From positions 310,001-374,000 of the forward strand of contig JAGMWG010000019.1 in the NCBI GenBank assembly GCA_020744225.1: a stretch of DNA of 64,000 bases, written 5' to 3'. How positions within the stretch are numbered: position 1 is the first letter of the stretch; each line of letters opens with the position of its first letter. The translations under genes were made by a program, and so were the position numbers. Of the stretch, positions 12,059-23,109 are shown piece after piece. This DNA comes from Paraphoma chrysanthemicola. Its lineage: Eukaryota > Ascomycota > Dothideomycetes > Pleosporales > Phaeosphaeriaceae. The notes under the pieces are model-generated. The model was not told the DNA's origin, did not search any database, and saw only the letters and a program-made list of their open reading frames with translations.

Positions 12059-15000
12059 TTAGCTCCAAAGCCCACTCACCGTCTCCACACCCCTCTCCAC
12101 CACAGCTTTCACCCGCGCCCGCAGCGCATTACTCGCACACTCGACCTCGAGATTCTCCAACCACACTTTGGCAACATACTTGTCGAACCGGACTTCGATG
12201 CCAGGAACCGGAATGCCCAGGTTATGCAGTCTCTTCAACTCGGCTTTGTCTTCGGGACTCATGTCAGCGGGCGCATCGGTGTCCATATCGGTGTCCATGG
12301 GTCCTGCGGCGATGGAGAGGATGGAGGGCTTGGTATCTGCGTCTGTGGGGGGTGTGGTGCCATTCGACTGGGCGGAGGAAGTAGAGTTTCGTGGTAGTCT
12401 GATAGGATGGACTGCGTCTTCGCCGAATTGTGCTTCGAGGAAGAGACACAAGCGCGCGAGACGGGTCGCGGGGTCTGGCGTGCGGTGGGGATGGTGGGTG
12501 TGTTTGGGGCGGTGGGTGAGGGATTCGTAGTGGGATTCGGAGGGGTGGTCGTGGGAGTGTTGTTTTGAGGATTCTGAGATACGTGTTAGCCAAGTGTATG
12601 TGACAGTAGTGAAACGTTGCAGTGGATGGGGGTTATGTTACGTACGTTTTACGGCTGCGGGTGAGCTTTCGACTGTAAAGAGGACGGCGAGAACAGCGTC
12701 GGCGATGCCGTCGTTGATGACGTTGCCTTCCCATTGGACTTCGACGCGGCCGCCGTTCTTGACCAGGATGTTGACGCAGTCCATCACTCGGAACTTAATT
12801 TGAGTGCGGGTGACTTCCTCGTCTGCGGCTTCGCCGTTGGTGCCGTTGCCATTCATTTTGCTTTCTTTGCCGTTGATGTTAGCGTCGGTGATGCTGTCTT
12901 CTTCAATAGCGCCAAAGGTGCCTTCGAGAGCCCAGCGGATGAGATCAATACCAGCGGCGGAGAGCGTGAGATGTTGCCGGCATAGGATTGTGGTTGTAGT
13001 CAGACCAGCGTATTCCTTGAGATCTTCGGGCGCCATGAGGGAGATCTTGAAGTCGTTCTGGATCAAGACACCAGAGATCATTTCCACCCTGTCTTCTTCG
13101 TAGATCGCCTCAGTCTCTTCACCCTCATTTTTAAGTGTCCTTGGTACGGGTGGCGTGCGCGAAGCAAGCTTACCAACGACCTTGGCGACCTTGTCTGTCT
13201 TGAACGGAATGCGAAGTTCTTCGCAATTGGCAGGTGAGTAAATTTTGGTAGGGATGGTCTTGTGCGCGTTGAAAGAGAGCAGCTTAGACTTCAGACGGGT
13301 CATGTTGCCTTTCTCACCGTGAACGAGGATCTGAGTTGCCGTTAGTCGATGAGAAAAGACGGGGTCACCTTTCATGAGGGTGAGCATTGCTGCGCAGACT
13401 TACCACTACTGGGGCAGCAACTTCCTGTACGAATTCCATGTTCTCCTTTCCATCTACGTGTGCGGCGAAACTGTACTCTTGCACAGTGCAGCGCCGTGGT
13501 ATCATACTCTGTTCATTCTCTCGCTGACCTGGTCGTCTGGCTGCATTCGACGATCGCGTCATGATTGCAGGAATCTGGTCCGGCTCGTGCACAATCTGCT
13601 TCGCCATTGTACCCTCGACTGAGTAGCCTGTAATGATGACACCATTTCTTGGATCTGGTGCCCATCGCTCGAGCAGTTCACGAGACGTTCCGGACTGCAT
13701 CATACCGGGAGATGCCAGCATAACGCATGCGCCCAGATCTTGGAATTTGTCAACGCTCTTAAGGGATCGCACAAAGCGAAAGTCCCATGCTCCTCGACGG
13801 CCTGTGTCACCTTCCGCTTGAGCCTCGTTCATGCGCTCAGCGAAGAGCCGCCTGATATTGTCGTTCATTGCGCCAAGGTATGTCTGGTAGACTTGCATAC
13901 ACTTTCGTGCTAAACTGGAGTTGTAGTAAATGGGTATCTTTTGATACTGCTCGTGCTTAGACCAGTACTCATCGAGGATAAGAAGCAATTCCTGAGCACG
14001 ACCAAGTGCAAAGACTGGTAGAAGCGCACGACCACCACGATTCAGAACGTCTGTAATAGACTTCATCAGTTGAGCCTCGCGCTCTACACGCGGTGTGTGT
14101 GTTGAGATGCCGAATGTAGACTCTGTGATGAGGACATCGACCTTGACGCCTGCGGGTACAGTGGCGGAGACCAAATGTCGATCATCTTCTCGCGAATAAT
14201 CGCCAGTGAATAGAATCTTAAGGCCCGCAATTTCCATCAAAAACATGGCTGCTCCTAGGACGTGGCCTGCCGGATAAGGTGTAATGCGAATACCCGACAC
14301 GGTGTGGGTAGTGTAGAAATCGATGGCTTCGATCATGGGAAATGTGTTTAGATGGTCGGCCTCGGTATACATCTGGATTTTGGTCTCTGACGAGCTTGAC
14401 ATGTTGCCCACACGGACAGAGTCTTGAATCAGCCATTTGTAGATAGCTTTAGTCGGATGTGTCATGAACACGCGGCCTTTGAAGTTCGTCTTCGCAAGGA
14501 CATATGGAAGTGATGCGGCATGGTCGACGTGGAAACTGAGCGAGGTTAGCATGTGACAGGCTTGTTAGCATGAGGTGGGATAGCGAGGACGAAGGCGCCA
14601 AGTCGTCAGGTGCAGGTGATGGATGCGAGGGAAGGCACATCACCGAAGTCGGCTTGGTAGAATGCAAATATATTCCATTGATTCTGATATACAAAGTGGT
14701 GCTGGATGGGGCGGCGCAAGCGAAGCCCGACTGCAGTGATGCGCCTTGTTCCCTCCACCGAGACATTGGAGCTTGAAGGCAGAGTCCGCATATACATACT
14801 GTGATATGAGCAGCACGTCTACTGTGCTGAGATCGAACTCGTCGTAGAAGGGCATGGCAGAAAGTCCTTCATAGGCAGGATGCATTCCCGCGTCGAGCTG
14901 CCTCACGTCAGTCTGGCTGCGCACATCATCTATGAAGTTGCCCACGCACCATGACTGTCTTGCCCTTGTACTGTATGATGTGACACGACCGGCCAACCTC

Positions 15001-15099
15001 GTTGCCGCCTCCTAAGCACAGGAACATCAGCTCGTCGGAAGGATCGACCGGGTCATCCTCGTCGGGTGCCATCGTGGCGAGCTTCCTCTTGGTCGCCAT
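12059..15099 (-). CDS. YSH1: Ysh1/CPSF73 mRNA 3'-end processing endonuclease
   Basis: Five exons: 15099-14950, 14897-14800, 14535-13404, 13330-12646, 12573-12059; 859 aa. All junctions keep frame with CTRAC-type branch points. Exon 1 gives LCLGGGNEVGRSCHIIQYKG, exon 2 LDAGMHPAYEGLSAMPF. Splicing of intron 2 (264 nt) rebuilds the zinc-binding HFHVDH at residues 83-88, then AASLPYVLAKTNFKGRVFM. Further metallo-beta-lactamase/beta-CASP signs are LFTGDYSREDDRHL, LITESTFGISTH, LLPVFALGRAQELLLILDEY and ITGYSVEGTMAKQI, followed by the RMMBL motif VHGEKGNMTRLKSKL. The last two exons carry the CPSF73 C-terminal domain, with LFLEAQFGEDAV and PVPGIEVRFDKYVAKV. The enzyme cuts pre-mRNA in the cleavage and polyadenylation complex in the nucleus. 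It is divergent from TAF4. Confidence 0.95.
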
Positions 15100-15598
15100 G
15101 CTGAGCGAGTTGCTACGAGAGAGATCTCAAAACTGTGAGGACGAGGTGAGTCGCGCGTTCTCCAGGAGCGCTATGGACGCGTCGGCCAGTGATCAATGTG
15201 TTGAGAAATCTCTATTCTGCAGTCATTAGTTAGGTCAGCCTCGTCACGACGTATCGCTGGCGCAGCAGCTTCGTAGGTCGAGTTGACGGGCACAGGTGAT
15301 ATACATGCGGTGGTGAGTGAGTGACGGCCCTTTGTCGTGAGCGCCGTTGCGCTTTGTTCGCGCGCGCGCGTGACTAAGCCGCGGTCGGCCTGTGCGGCGT
15401 CGTTCTACCTGGGCGACTTCTCCTCGTCGACCGAGACATCACAAATATACACGCGCGCAACCCCCCGCTCTCGACCGCACCTGCTGCGCACACCGCCGCC
15501 ATCACCGAGTCGAGAATCTAAGAAGGAGCCACTGCCGGATGACGCGCTGATAAAGGAATCGACCGCGCACTCCCCACGGGGGACGCTGCCTGCCCACC
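15100..15598. promoter_or_regulatory. Shared divergent promoter YSH1 / TAF4
   Basis: 499 bp separate the YSH1 and TAF4 start codons. The TAF4 side has an alternating CG tract (about 15360-15370) and pyrimidine-rich runs. No clear TATA box is seen. Long + strand reading here continues out of frame into TAF4 and is not a gene. Confidence 0.5.
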
Positions 15599-17584
15599 AT
15601 GGCCCACCCGCACTACAACCACCAGCAGTATCCGCCGCCGCAGCAGCAGCAGCAGCAGCCGCAACATGGCCAGCACCCGCCGCCCGTGCAGACGCAGAAC
15701 TTGAACCACTACCAGCCGCAGCGCCCCTTCTCGCCGCCGTCATACCAGCAGTCGCCAACCGCCATGTCGCCCAACATGGGCCACGGCATCCCGCCCGCAA
15801 AGCGTCAGCGTCTCTCGCCCAACCCGCCATCGCCCGCGCCGCCATACCAGTCGCCTTTTGCTACCTCGCCGTACCCACAGTCACAGCCGCATTCGCCGTA
15901 TGCCACATCCCCACAATATCCTCCCGGCATGCTGTCTGTCCCGGGCTCGCCGGCCACACAGCAGCCGCCGCCCTTTCACCAGCCGCAACCCTACCAGCAT
16001 CCAAATGGCGTGCCGCAACAACCACCGCCTCCGAGCTCAATGCCGCCGCCAAAAACGCCAGCGAGCAGAGCGCAAGACAACTCGGAGCTTGAGAAGCCAA
16101 CGGGCCGAGAGACGGATGTCAATAATATTAGCGATGTTTTGAGTGGCGGAATTGTCGATCTACGCGCTGAGGAGGATCTTCTGCTCCACAGCTCCAGCAA
16201 TCGGAACTACGGCGCGTCGTTCAACTCCCAGGGTACAGGATCCACAGCGACTCCCAACACGAGCTTCAACAACTGGAGCCAGCAGGGAAGCCATGGCGCA
16301 TTTCAAGGCACTGGGCCTCTGCAGCAGAACGTGACGCAGGAGCAGCACGAGGCAGAGTTCATCAGGAAGCATGAACAGGCTGCGCGTATACTGAACGAGT
16401 CCGCTCAGCATCCTCTGACCGATCCGTTCCTCGAAGGAAATGTCCTGCGGCATCGCATGGCGAAACGAGCATATGACGCTGGTATACAAGTCAACGTGGA
16501 TGGTTTGTTTGATAAAATCCCGGAAAAAACACCACGCGACAGCACGCGCACTGTCCAGGCGGGTGCGAACGGCGAGCAGATTATCGGCCTGGAAGCTGCG
16601 AGCCTGCTCAACCAGAACGCACCTCTTGTCGAGATCATATCGCTCCTATCCTTGGCTGCTGAAGATCGCATACGCACTCTGGTGGAGGACGCGTTCGCGC
16701 TCAGCCAAGGCCGCCAGCACACGTCCCATGGAGTCATTCCTCCCCAGCTTGTCGATATAGCTGTAGTAGAAAAAGACGCGGAACAGAAGATGGTCGCGCC
16801 TGTCAACATCTTGAGGACGCCTTGGGAGGCACCCGACAGCACTGGCAGCCCTCCAAGCACTGCAATGAAACGTGAGTCTATCGATTGTGGTTCGTTAACG
16901 CTGCTGACTAGTACAGAACCACCAAATGCAGCACGGCTCCCCACACCACCCAGCGAAGCCCCTCCCACTCCTCAGCGAACATTCCAGAACGTCAATCATG
17001 TTGCAAATGCGCTTAAGCGGAAGGTTGCAGAGGACGAAAAGTATGAGAAAGAGCGGTTGCGAAAGCGTCAGAAGCGTCAACAGGGCAGTGCTGCCACGCC
17101 GACGGAAACGCCAGCAGTGCTTCTCCCACCTCCCGAGAAGATGACCAAGAAAGACAAGGACGCATTGAAGAAGCAGAATTCGACTGGTGATGTGCTCCAT
17201 CGAAAGGCGAACGAAACAGCCAGCATGGCGCTCGGCCTTGGCAAGAAAAACAAGTACTCATGGATGACTGGAGGCGGTGGAGCGGGTGGATCAGGTGCTT
17301 CAACTCCTCGAGCAAATCCGGCTGCTGGCCGAAGCGGTGCAGCTACGCCCGCAGCACCCACGGTAGAAAAGGGCCTTAGTGGGCGAAAACGAACGTTTGG
17401 TACAGATATTGAGAACACAGAGATTGGAGCAAGGATTCAAGTCCGCGACCTGGTGCATGTGTTGGAGCACGATGGCAGAGAGAAGAAGACGCTCGCTCTC
17501 ATGCTGGCACGCCTGAAAAATACGGAGAAGGACGAGAAGAAGGCCGATTTCGACAGGAAGTTACCAGCCGCGGCGGGACGTTGA
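15599..17584 (+). CDS. TAF4: TFIID subunit TAF4
   Basis: The frame is open from ATG 15599 (in CACCATGG) to the stop at 17582-17584, 661 aa unspliced. A probable 45-nt intron at 16872-16916 (donor GTGAGT, branch GCTGAC, acceptor TACAG) is a multiple of three without a stop, so the spliced protein would be 646 aa. Residues 1-160 are Gln/Pro-rich and disordered (short Q6 run, NLS-like PPAKRQRLSP). The TAF4 domain follows: LNESAQHPLTDPFLEGNVLR, then ENVLRHRMAKRAYD-type helices, LVEIISLLSLAAEDRIRTL (histone-fold-like) and SHGVIPPQLVDIAV. Near the end is KNKYSWMTGGGG, typical of fungal TAF4, and a conserved tail IQVRDLVHVLEHDGREKK. The protein pairs with TAF12 in TFIID and acts in RNA polymerase II initiation. 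Divergent from YSH1. Confidence 0.93.
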   Translation: MAHPHYNHQQYPPPQQQQQQPQHGQHPPPVQTQNLNHYQPQRPFSPPSYQQSPTAMSPNMGHGIPPAKRQRLSPNPPSPAPPYQSPFATSPYPQSQPHSPYATSPQYPPGMLSVPGSPATQQPPPFHQPQPYQHPNGVPQQPPPPSSMPPPKTPASRAQDNSELEKPTGRETDVNNISDVLSGGIVDLRAEEDLLLHSSSNRNYGASFNSQGTGSTATPNTSFNNWSQQGSHGAFQGTGPLQQNVTQEQHEAEFIRKHEQAARILNESAQHPLTDPFLEGNVLRHRMAKRAYDAGIQVNVDGLFDKIPEKTPRDSTRTVQAGANGEQIIGLEAASLLNQNAPLVEIISLLSLAAEDRIRTLVEDAFALSQGRQHTSHGVIPPQLVDIAVVEKDAEQKMVAPVNILRTPWEAPDSTGSPPSTAMKRESIDCGSLTLLTSTEPPNAARLPTPPSEAPPTPQRTFQNVNHVANALKRKVAEDEKYEKERLRKRQKRQQGSAATPTETPAVLLPPPEKMTKKDKDALKKQNSTGDVLHRKANETASMALGLGKKNKYSWMTGGGGAGGSGASTPRANPAAGRSGAATPAAPTVEKGLSGRKRTFGTDIENTEIGARIQVRDLVHVLEHDGREKKTLALMLARLKNTEKDEKKADFDRKLPAAAGR

Positions 17585-18361
17585 GATACCCGCACAGTGC
17601 GAGATACTTTTCGAAGTTGACTGTCCCCGAAAACCAACGAGGCTGGATCTGTTTCTACATGCAGATGGGTTGCAGCAATTCCAGTGACACATCTTACTCT
17701 TCTACACTTCGGGGATTTGGTTATCATCAGCGCCGGCGTTTCTGGTCCAAGAATCCGGAAATTGTACTTTTATATGCATCATATCCCAAGCGCTGGGATC
17801 ACAAAAAGCCTTCATAGGTTTCCAAGGCTGATGTTCACTACAGCATCAGAGAGGTTCGTAGTCTTGGGAAGACTCACAATAATATAATTAACAGCATCGG
17901 CGTTCACATTCTGGAAGTGACCTGACTAGTGGCAGCTATGAGTCTGTGAACACTAATGCAGCTCAATAGAGGGGTTGCAGATATGCAATGGAACATTTAC
18001 CCATGATTGGTAGTTACTGTTTGGTTGAGCCAGATACTTAACCCTGGTTCGCGAGGAAACCGATCACATGAATGTTGATGGTGTCTCAACGTCCGGCACC
18101 ACAACGCCATTGTACCGTACGAGACAATGTGGATGATTTCAAAGTCGAAAGATGTCTTCATCGTTTCCTTCTTCCGCACTTCATGTTCGCCAACCTGGTC
18201 TGTGAAACTTGACCACAGGAACCCACGTCTATCGGCAAAGTCGAGCCAGACAGTTATACTCACAAAACGCTCTCAACAAGACGGTCGAAACATACAAGTC
18301 ACAGCAATACGAACCTAGCACACCAACTTCCACAATTCTTTTCCGCTTTAAGACGACTAAA
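17585..18361. other. Intergenic region between TAF4 and the acidic orphan gene
   Basis: 777 bp, tandem orientation: TAF4 3' UTR first, then the promoter and leader of the next gene. AT-richer than coding DNA. The reading frame of the downstream gene stays open upstream to about 18209 but no start upstream of 18362 looks better placed. No other gene is seen. Confidence 0.4.
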
Positions 18362-19198
18362 ATGGCCAACCCAAACCACCCCCTCACCAACCCCATCTTT
18401 CTCTCCTCCTCTTCACACCCCTCCAGAAACCCCAGCACATCCAACCTAACAACCTCCCTCTCCGCCGCATCGCTCATGCGTAACGCCAACCCATGGCGTC
18501 CGTCGGCTAACACGCCGACCAAGCGGTTGCACCGCCATTTCAAGGACTTCTGCGACATGGAGAACACGGCGCGCATGCAGCGCGGCGAAGTGCCCATGTG
18601 CAATGTGGCGCAGCGGGAATTGGCTTGGGAGAAATTGCTCCGATTGAGTAAGGGGGAGGAGGTGCGGAGGTGGGGGATTTGGGTTGATGGGGTGCCGCCT
18701 GGACGAGGGGGAGGACGGGTGGATGGTGATGGGATGGTGGTTATGCATGGTGGCGGAGGGGGTGTTGAAGAGGAGGAGTTCAAGGCGGGACATGGAAGGG
18801 GGTTGGACGGGGAAGTGTTGAGCTGGTATAATATTAATGACGCGCAGATGGGGATGGAAAGTAAGAGGGAGATGGGGCGGGATGAGGAAGGGGATGGGCA
18901 GGAGGGTTTGTGTATGCCGTTGAGAAGGAAGACCGGGTGTAGGAAGGATAGTAAGGATGTTGATGAGGTGGATGGGGAGGATGAGGATGCTGAGGAGTCT
19001 GAGTTTGAGACGGATTCTGATTCTGAGGAAGAAAATATAAAGGATGGGGAGCTTGGGACGGTCATGTATGCGGGCAATGTCAGGGAGGAGAGCGGGCGAG
19101 TCGAGCATGTTGAGGTTGTGGGTGCGGGTGGGAAAACGGAGTACTTGGATTTCGTGGAGGAGCTGGCGGTTAGTGTGGAGTATCGGGGTGAGAATTGA
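18362..19198 (+). CDS. Acidic hypothetical protein, 278 aa
   Basis: Chosen start ATG 18362 (AAAATGGCC context). Residues about 30-110 look conserved and structured: SLMRNANPWRPSANTPTKRL, then HRHFKDFCDMENTARMQRGE and AQRELAWEKLLRLSKGEE. From about residue 115 the sequence becomes Gly/Asp/Glu-rich and low in complexity (for example EFETDSDSEEENIKD). It ends with a short ordered tail around EYLDFVEELAVSVEYRGEN. I do not recognise the family and see no signal peptide or membrane segment. Two long antisense ORFs overlap it, but they are Ser/Pro or Leu/His low-complexity translations of the GA-rich strand and are rejected. The third-exon-free structure and G-rich bias make the C-terminal half less certain than the N-terminal half. 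Confidence 0.6.
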   Translation: MANPNHPLTNPIFLSSSSHPSRNPSTSNLTTSLSAASLMRNANPWRPSANTPTKRLHRHFKDFCDMENTARMQRGEVPMCNVAQRELAWEKLLRLSKGEEVRRWGIWVDGVPPGRGGGRVDGDGMVVMHGGGGGVEEEEFKAGHGRGLDGEVLSWYNINDAQMGMESKREMGRDEEGDGQEGLCMPLRRKTGCRKDSKDVDEVDGEDEDAEESEFETDSDSEEENIKDGELGTVMYAGNVREESGRVEHVEVVGAGGKTEYLDFVEELAVSVEYRGEN

Positions 19199-20208
19199 CT
19201 GGATGGACATTGTGCTGTTGAGAGGGAGTGCTGACCTTGCTCTCGAGTGTAGCGATGCCAAGAAGCCACACGTCGTAGACTTTATTATTTACGGTATACA
19301 GATTTTGTTTTTGAGAGCGAATGCCGCGACCTCAGCTGTTAGTCTGGCGTTGAGTAATACTATACGAAGCACCAAATCAGAAGTGAACGCGCACTACGAT
19401 GAAGCTCCAGCACCACCTGAAGCCGACTTTCGCAGCTTCTCAGCTGTCCATACTGCATGAGCAAAGTTTCATGTTGAGGAGGACAAAGAGGCCTACCGAA
19501 AGCAAAACAGCCCACGTCGTCACCTCGCTTACTACACGCCTTCCGCCAGGTGTTGCCCCATTGCCTCTAGCACAGCTGAGGTGAGCGGTCCACAGGCACC
19601 CAATCGGGCATCAGCAAGCAGGTCTGGCAGTGCCAATAGCCTGGCGTCAAGAGCCGCCGTCGTCCCGCAGAACTGGAGCTGGCGTGGAGGTTGATTGTGC
19701 TATGTGCGAGGTGCACTCTGGAAGCGTTTGCTGGCACGTGGATCGAATCCAATCCTCCAGGACGACAGCGGATACGCACGCTCGGGTCTGACAGCGCGCC
19801 GCACCCCGGGCGCTGTGGCGCGCTTCGGGCCTGTGAATGGCGGCGGTGGTGCTGCCAGGCCTATTGAAGCTCACCGGTTCGACTATGACCCGCCCGTTTA
19901 CCCCTCCAGCGCAAGGAAGCACTTTTGGCAGCGCGAGGCCTGGCAGTCACGAACCGCCCGACTCAGGAACGGGACTCGCAGCACAGCAGCACTTTTTCGC
20001 GACTCGGTCGCCACACAGAGCGGCCTCCAGCGTAAGAGTGGTTGTTAGTCTCCAGGACGACTGCGCCTCTCGCTGCTGTTGCTGTTTGCGGGGAGCTCTC
20101 AGCCTTGTCCGGCGCCCAGCGTTGGATCGCATTGTCAGCCGCAGCAGCTGTCCCAATTTACCTGACAACACCCCACCCATATCTTCTCAGCCCTCCGCTC
20201 CCTGACTG
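19199..20208. other. Intergenic region upstream of the Hsp70-like gene
   Basis: 1010 bp between tandem genes: 3' UTR of the acidic orphan, then the promoter and leader of the Hsp70-like gene. The part next to the next ATG (about 20130-20205) is C/T-rich. No tRNA fold, repeat or credible ORF was found. Confidence 0.4.
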
Positions 20209-22606
20209 ATGAATTCCATGAATGCCCGTTTCAAGAACCTCGTAGGTTCGAAACGCAAGAGCTCAGCAGGGAATCCGTCTCCATCACCACAGGGCCAAGG
20301 CACCCCCACCGGCACCCAACGACCGACGTCGCTGTCGCCCCAAGCCTCCAATTCGAGCAGCTCGTCACTCCCCATGAATCCCCAGAACAACCTCGGCCGC
20401 CCGCCCTCGTACACCTTTGCCCAGGGCGGGCTCGGTGCTCCCAACCAGCAACATGGCCGCCCTGCGAGTCCGCTGCCGCCCATTAACACGGGCGCGCCTG
20501 GCTATCCTCCGCAGCAACAGCAACCCATGGGCTACCCGCCCCAAGGAGGCCCGCCTGGCTATCCCCCACAGCCGCCAGCAGGACAGTACGGCGGGTATGG
20601 AGCACCACCGCCAAACCACGGTGCGCCGCCTGGGCCGCCAGCACAGCAGTACCGGCCGCCGGGCATGGCAGAGGTCGCGGGCGAGGGCCGCTCCAAGGCG
20701 CAGCTGATTGTGGGCATCGATTTTGTGAGTAATGCGCTCCAAACATCTCTGGCTGCGACTGACACCATCACAGGGCACCACCTTCTCGGGTGTCGCGTTC
20801 GCCTTTGCTACCAACACTGAAGCTAAGGAGGATATCATTACTGAGTGGCCCGGCGCTGGAAACCAGACAAAGCAGAAGGTGCGCTAGGCTCGGCCCTTTT
20901 CATGCATACATGTCCTCTAATCCTCCGCGTAGATCCCAACCGTGCTCTACTACGACCAGTACCAGAAGGTCGTTGGCTGGGGCCCTGATATCGCCGACGC
21001 ATTGGCCCCGACGGGCTACCCCAAGCCTGGCGTGCAGAAGGTCGAGTGGTTTAAGCTGCAGCTCATGCTGTCCGGCAACACATACATTGACCCCATCAAC
21101 CTACCTCCTCTACCCCCGGGCAAGTCTGAGATCGATGTGGCCGCCGACTACCTCTTCCACCTGCGGCAGGCGATGCGCAATCAGCTGCAGAAGACGCTGG
21201 GTGAGGTATTCAACCGCGAGGAGCGTAATATTCGATACTACCTGACCGTACCCGCCATCTGGAACGATGCAGGAAAGGCTGCAACACGTGCTGCCGCCAT
21301 TCAGGCTGGTTTCCTCCGTGACGAGAATGACAATAGGTTGACTCTCATTACTGAGCCTGAAGCTGCAGCCATGTTCTGCTCAAAGACCGGTCTGCTCAAC
21401 CTGAAAATTCACGACGCCGTGCTTATCGTCGATTGTGGTGGTGGTACCGTCGATTTGATCGCCTACGAGGTCGAAGAGGAGCAGCCCTTCTCCGTGGCTG
21501 AGTGCACAGCAGGATCCGGTGACTCTTGCGGTTCTACGGCGCTCAACCGCAACTTTAGCAACATTCTCCGTGCCAAGATCAGGAAAATGAAGCTGCCTGA
21601 CGGCTCAAAGACGGCAGGCAAAGTATACGCCAAATGCATCATGGACTTTGAGAACAGGATAAAGGCCGATTTCCGAAACAACGGACAAAAGTGGGCTGTC
21701 GATGTTGGTATCGAGGCCGAGTTCCCCGAAGCTGGTATCGAGGAAGGCTACATGACTTTCACCAACGAGGAGATCCTGCAGTGCTTCGAGCCTGTGGTGA
21801 ACAGAATCTTAGAGCTCGTCAGGAATCAGATCATTGCCATCCAGGCCCAGAACAGGGCATTACAAGTACGTCTAAGCACTTTGTGATCAGCACACATACT
21901 AATCGTCACAGAACGTCCTTGTTGTCGGTGGTTTCGGCGCATCAGAATACCTGTTCCAACAAATCAAGCTTCACGTGCCACCTCAATTCCAGTCCAAGGT
22001 TGTACGACCCATGGACTCTGTTGCCGCCATCGTCAAGGGTGCCGTCACGGCCGGTATCACCGAACGTATCGTCACACATCGTGTCGCTCGTCGACATTAC
22101 CTCATGGCTACCCTCCAGCCTTTCAAAGAAGGCCACCACCCCGAGCAGTACCGTGTCCCATCTCTCGACGGCAAGGATCGATGCAAGTACACGCGCCAGA
22201 TCTTTGTACAAAAGGGCCAGCGTGTCAAGATTGGCGAGCCCGTCAAGGTTTCCTTCTTCCGACAAGTTGCTCCTGGTGCTACCCTCATGTACGAGGATAT
22301 TCTATACGCATGCGACGATGACGTCTGCCCAGAGTACACCAAGGATCCTCGTAAGTCTTTCACCATATCGCTGCGAGTATAACCTGGTTTTCTAACATCA
22401 ATACAGGCATCAAGGAAGTCGTCACCCTCACATCCGACCTCTCACGAAAGAACCTCGAAAAGGATTTTGAACGCATGGACACCCCTCAAGGCACCTTCTA
22501 CCGCGTCTACTTTGACATTTACCTCACGCTCGACGGCTCCGAGTTCAACGCCGAGCTCGTCTGCCAGGGCGAGGTCATGGGTCGCTGCACGGCTAGGTTC
22601 AGATAG
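20209..22606 (+). CDS. HSPA12-like Hsp70-family ATPase with Pro/Gln-rich N-terminus
   Basis: Five exons: 20209-20724, 20774-20878, 20933-21865, 21912-22350, 22407-22606; 730 aa. Introns are 46-56 nt and all keep frame. Residues 1-165 are disordered and Pro/Gly/Gln-rich (repeated GYPPQ/GYPPQGG). The actin-like ATPase fold begins at about 166. Phosphate-1 motif GIDFGTTFSG is split exactly by intron 1 (GIDF/GTTFSG), phosphate-2 motif is LIVDCGGGTVDLIAYEV, and the adenosine motif is NVLVVGGFGASEYL, opening exon 4. A connecting TEPEAAAM is also present. The C-terminal part is short and lacks a classical Hsp70 substrate-binding domain, as in HSPA12A/B proteins that are widely amplified in filamentous fungi. 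Probably cytosolic; client and role are unknown. A second ATG nine bases on (MNARFKNL) is an alternative start. Confidence 0.9.
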
Positions 22607-23109
22607 ATGTTTGTGCGGGTGTAAAAAGTTCGGGATAGCATTTAGCATGGTTTTAGGGTAGAGATATATACGGTGGGTGGGGGGTTGAGTGGGAATGAGG
22701 GGGATGGATATCGATATGCATGCTGATGTCGAAGGTGATGGGATGTGGAAAGGGGAGTAAAGCAGATTTGATGTTGGTTTTCTTGTTGAGCTTCAGCATA
22801 CCCCACAACGTACGGAAATGATAAAGTTTATTCTTCACGGCTGATATGGAGTTTGTGAACCCTGAGTGTGTACGCCAAGTAAAGGCTATGAGTGTATTCA
22901 TTCATGCATATCCAAGATCATAGCGCTATCCTCCTACTCAGCTAATCTCGTCTGCTCGCCCATATAAAGCCATGTACTCGCGCCAAAAAAACCCGTATAT
23001 CCAATACGCCCAAAACCATAGGTATCATAACAGCAATGCATTCTCCCCAATCTATCATCCCATCATCTCATCCCAATCAACCACAACCCCTCCTTATTTC
23101 CCCCCTCAC
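22607..23109. other. Convergent intergenic region, Hsp70-like and PPxY membrane gene
   Basis: 503 bp between facing stops. It contains AT-rich 3' UTR-like sequence and a C/A-rich run (about 23040-23110) that is the antisense of the next gene's 3' end. No gene is seen. Confidence 0.45.

Noticed and set aside
15337..16092. 251-codon + strand ORF across the TAF4 start
   Set aside because: Out of frame with TAF4, Ala-rich because of the CAG/CCG tract, no conserved motif.
18229..19269. Two long antisense ORFs (346 and 271 codons) opposite the acidic orphan gene
   Set aside because: They are low-complexity Ser/Pro and Leu/His/Ile readings of a GA-rich strand. The + strand reading has an ordered N-terminal region and a good ATG context.
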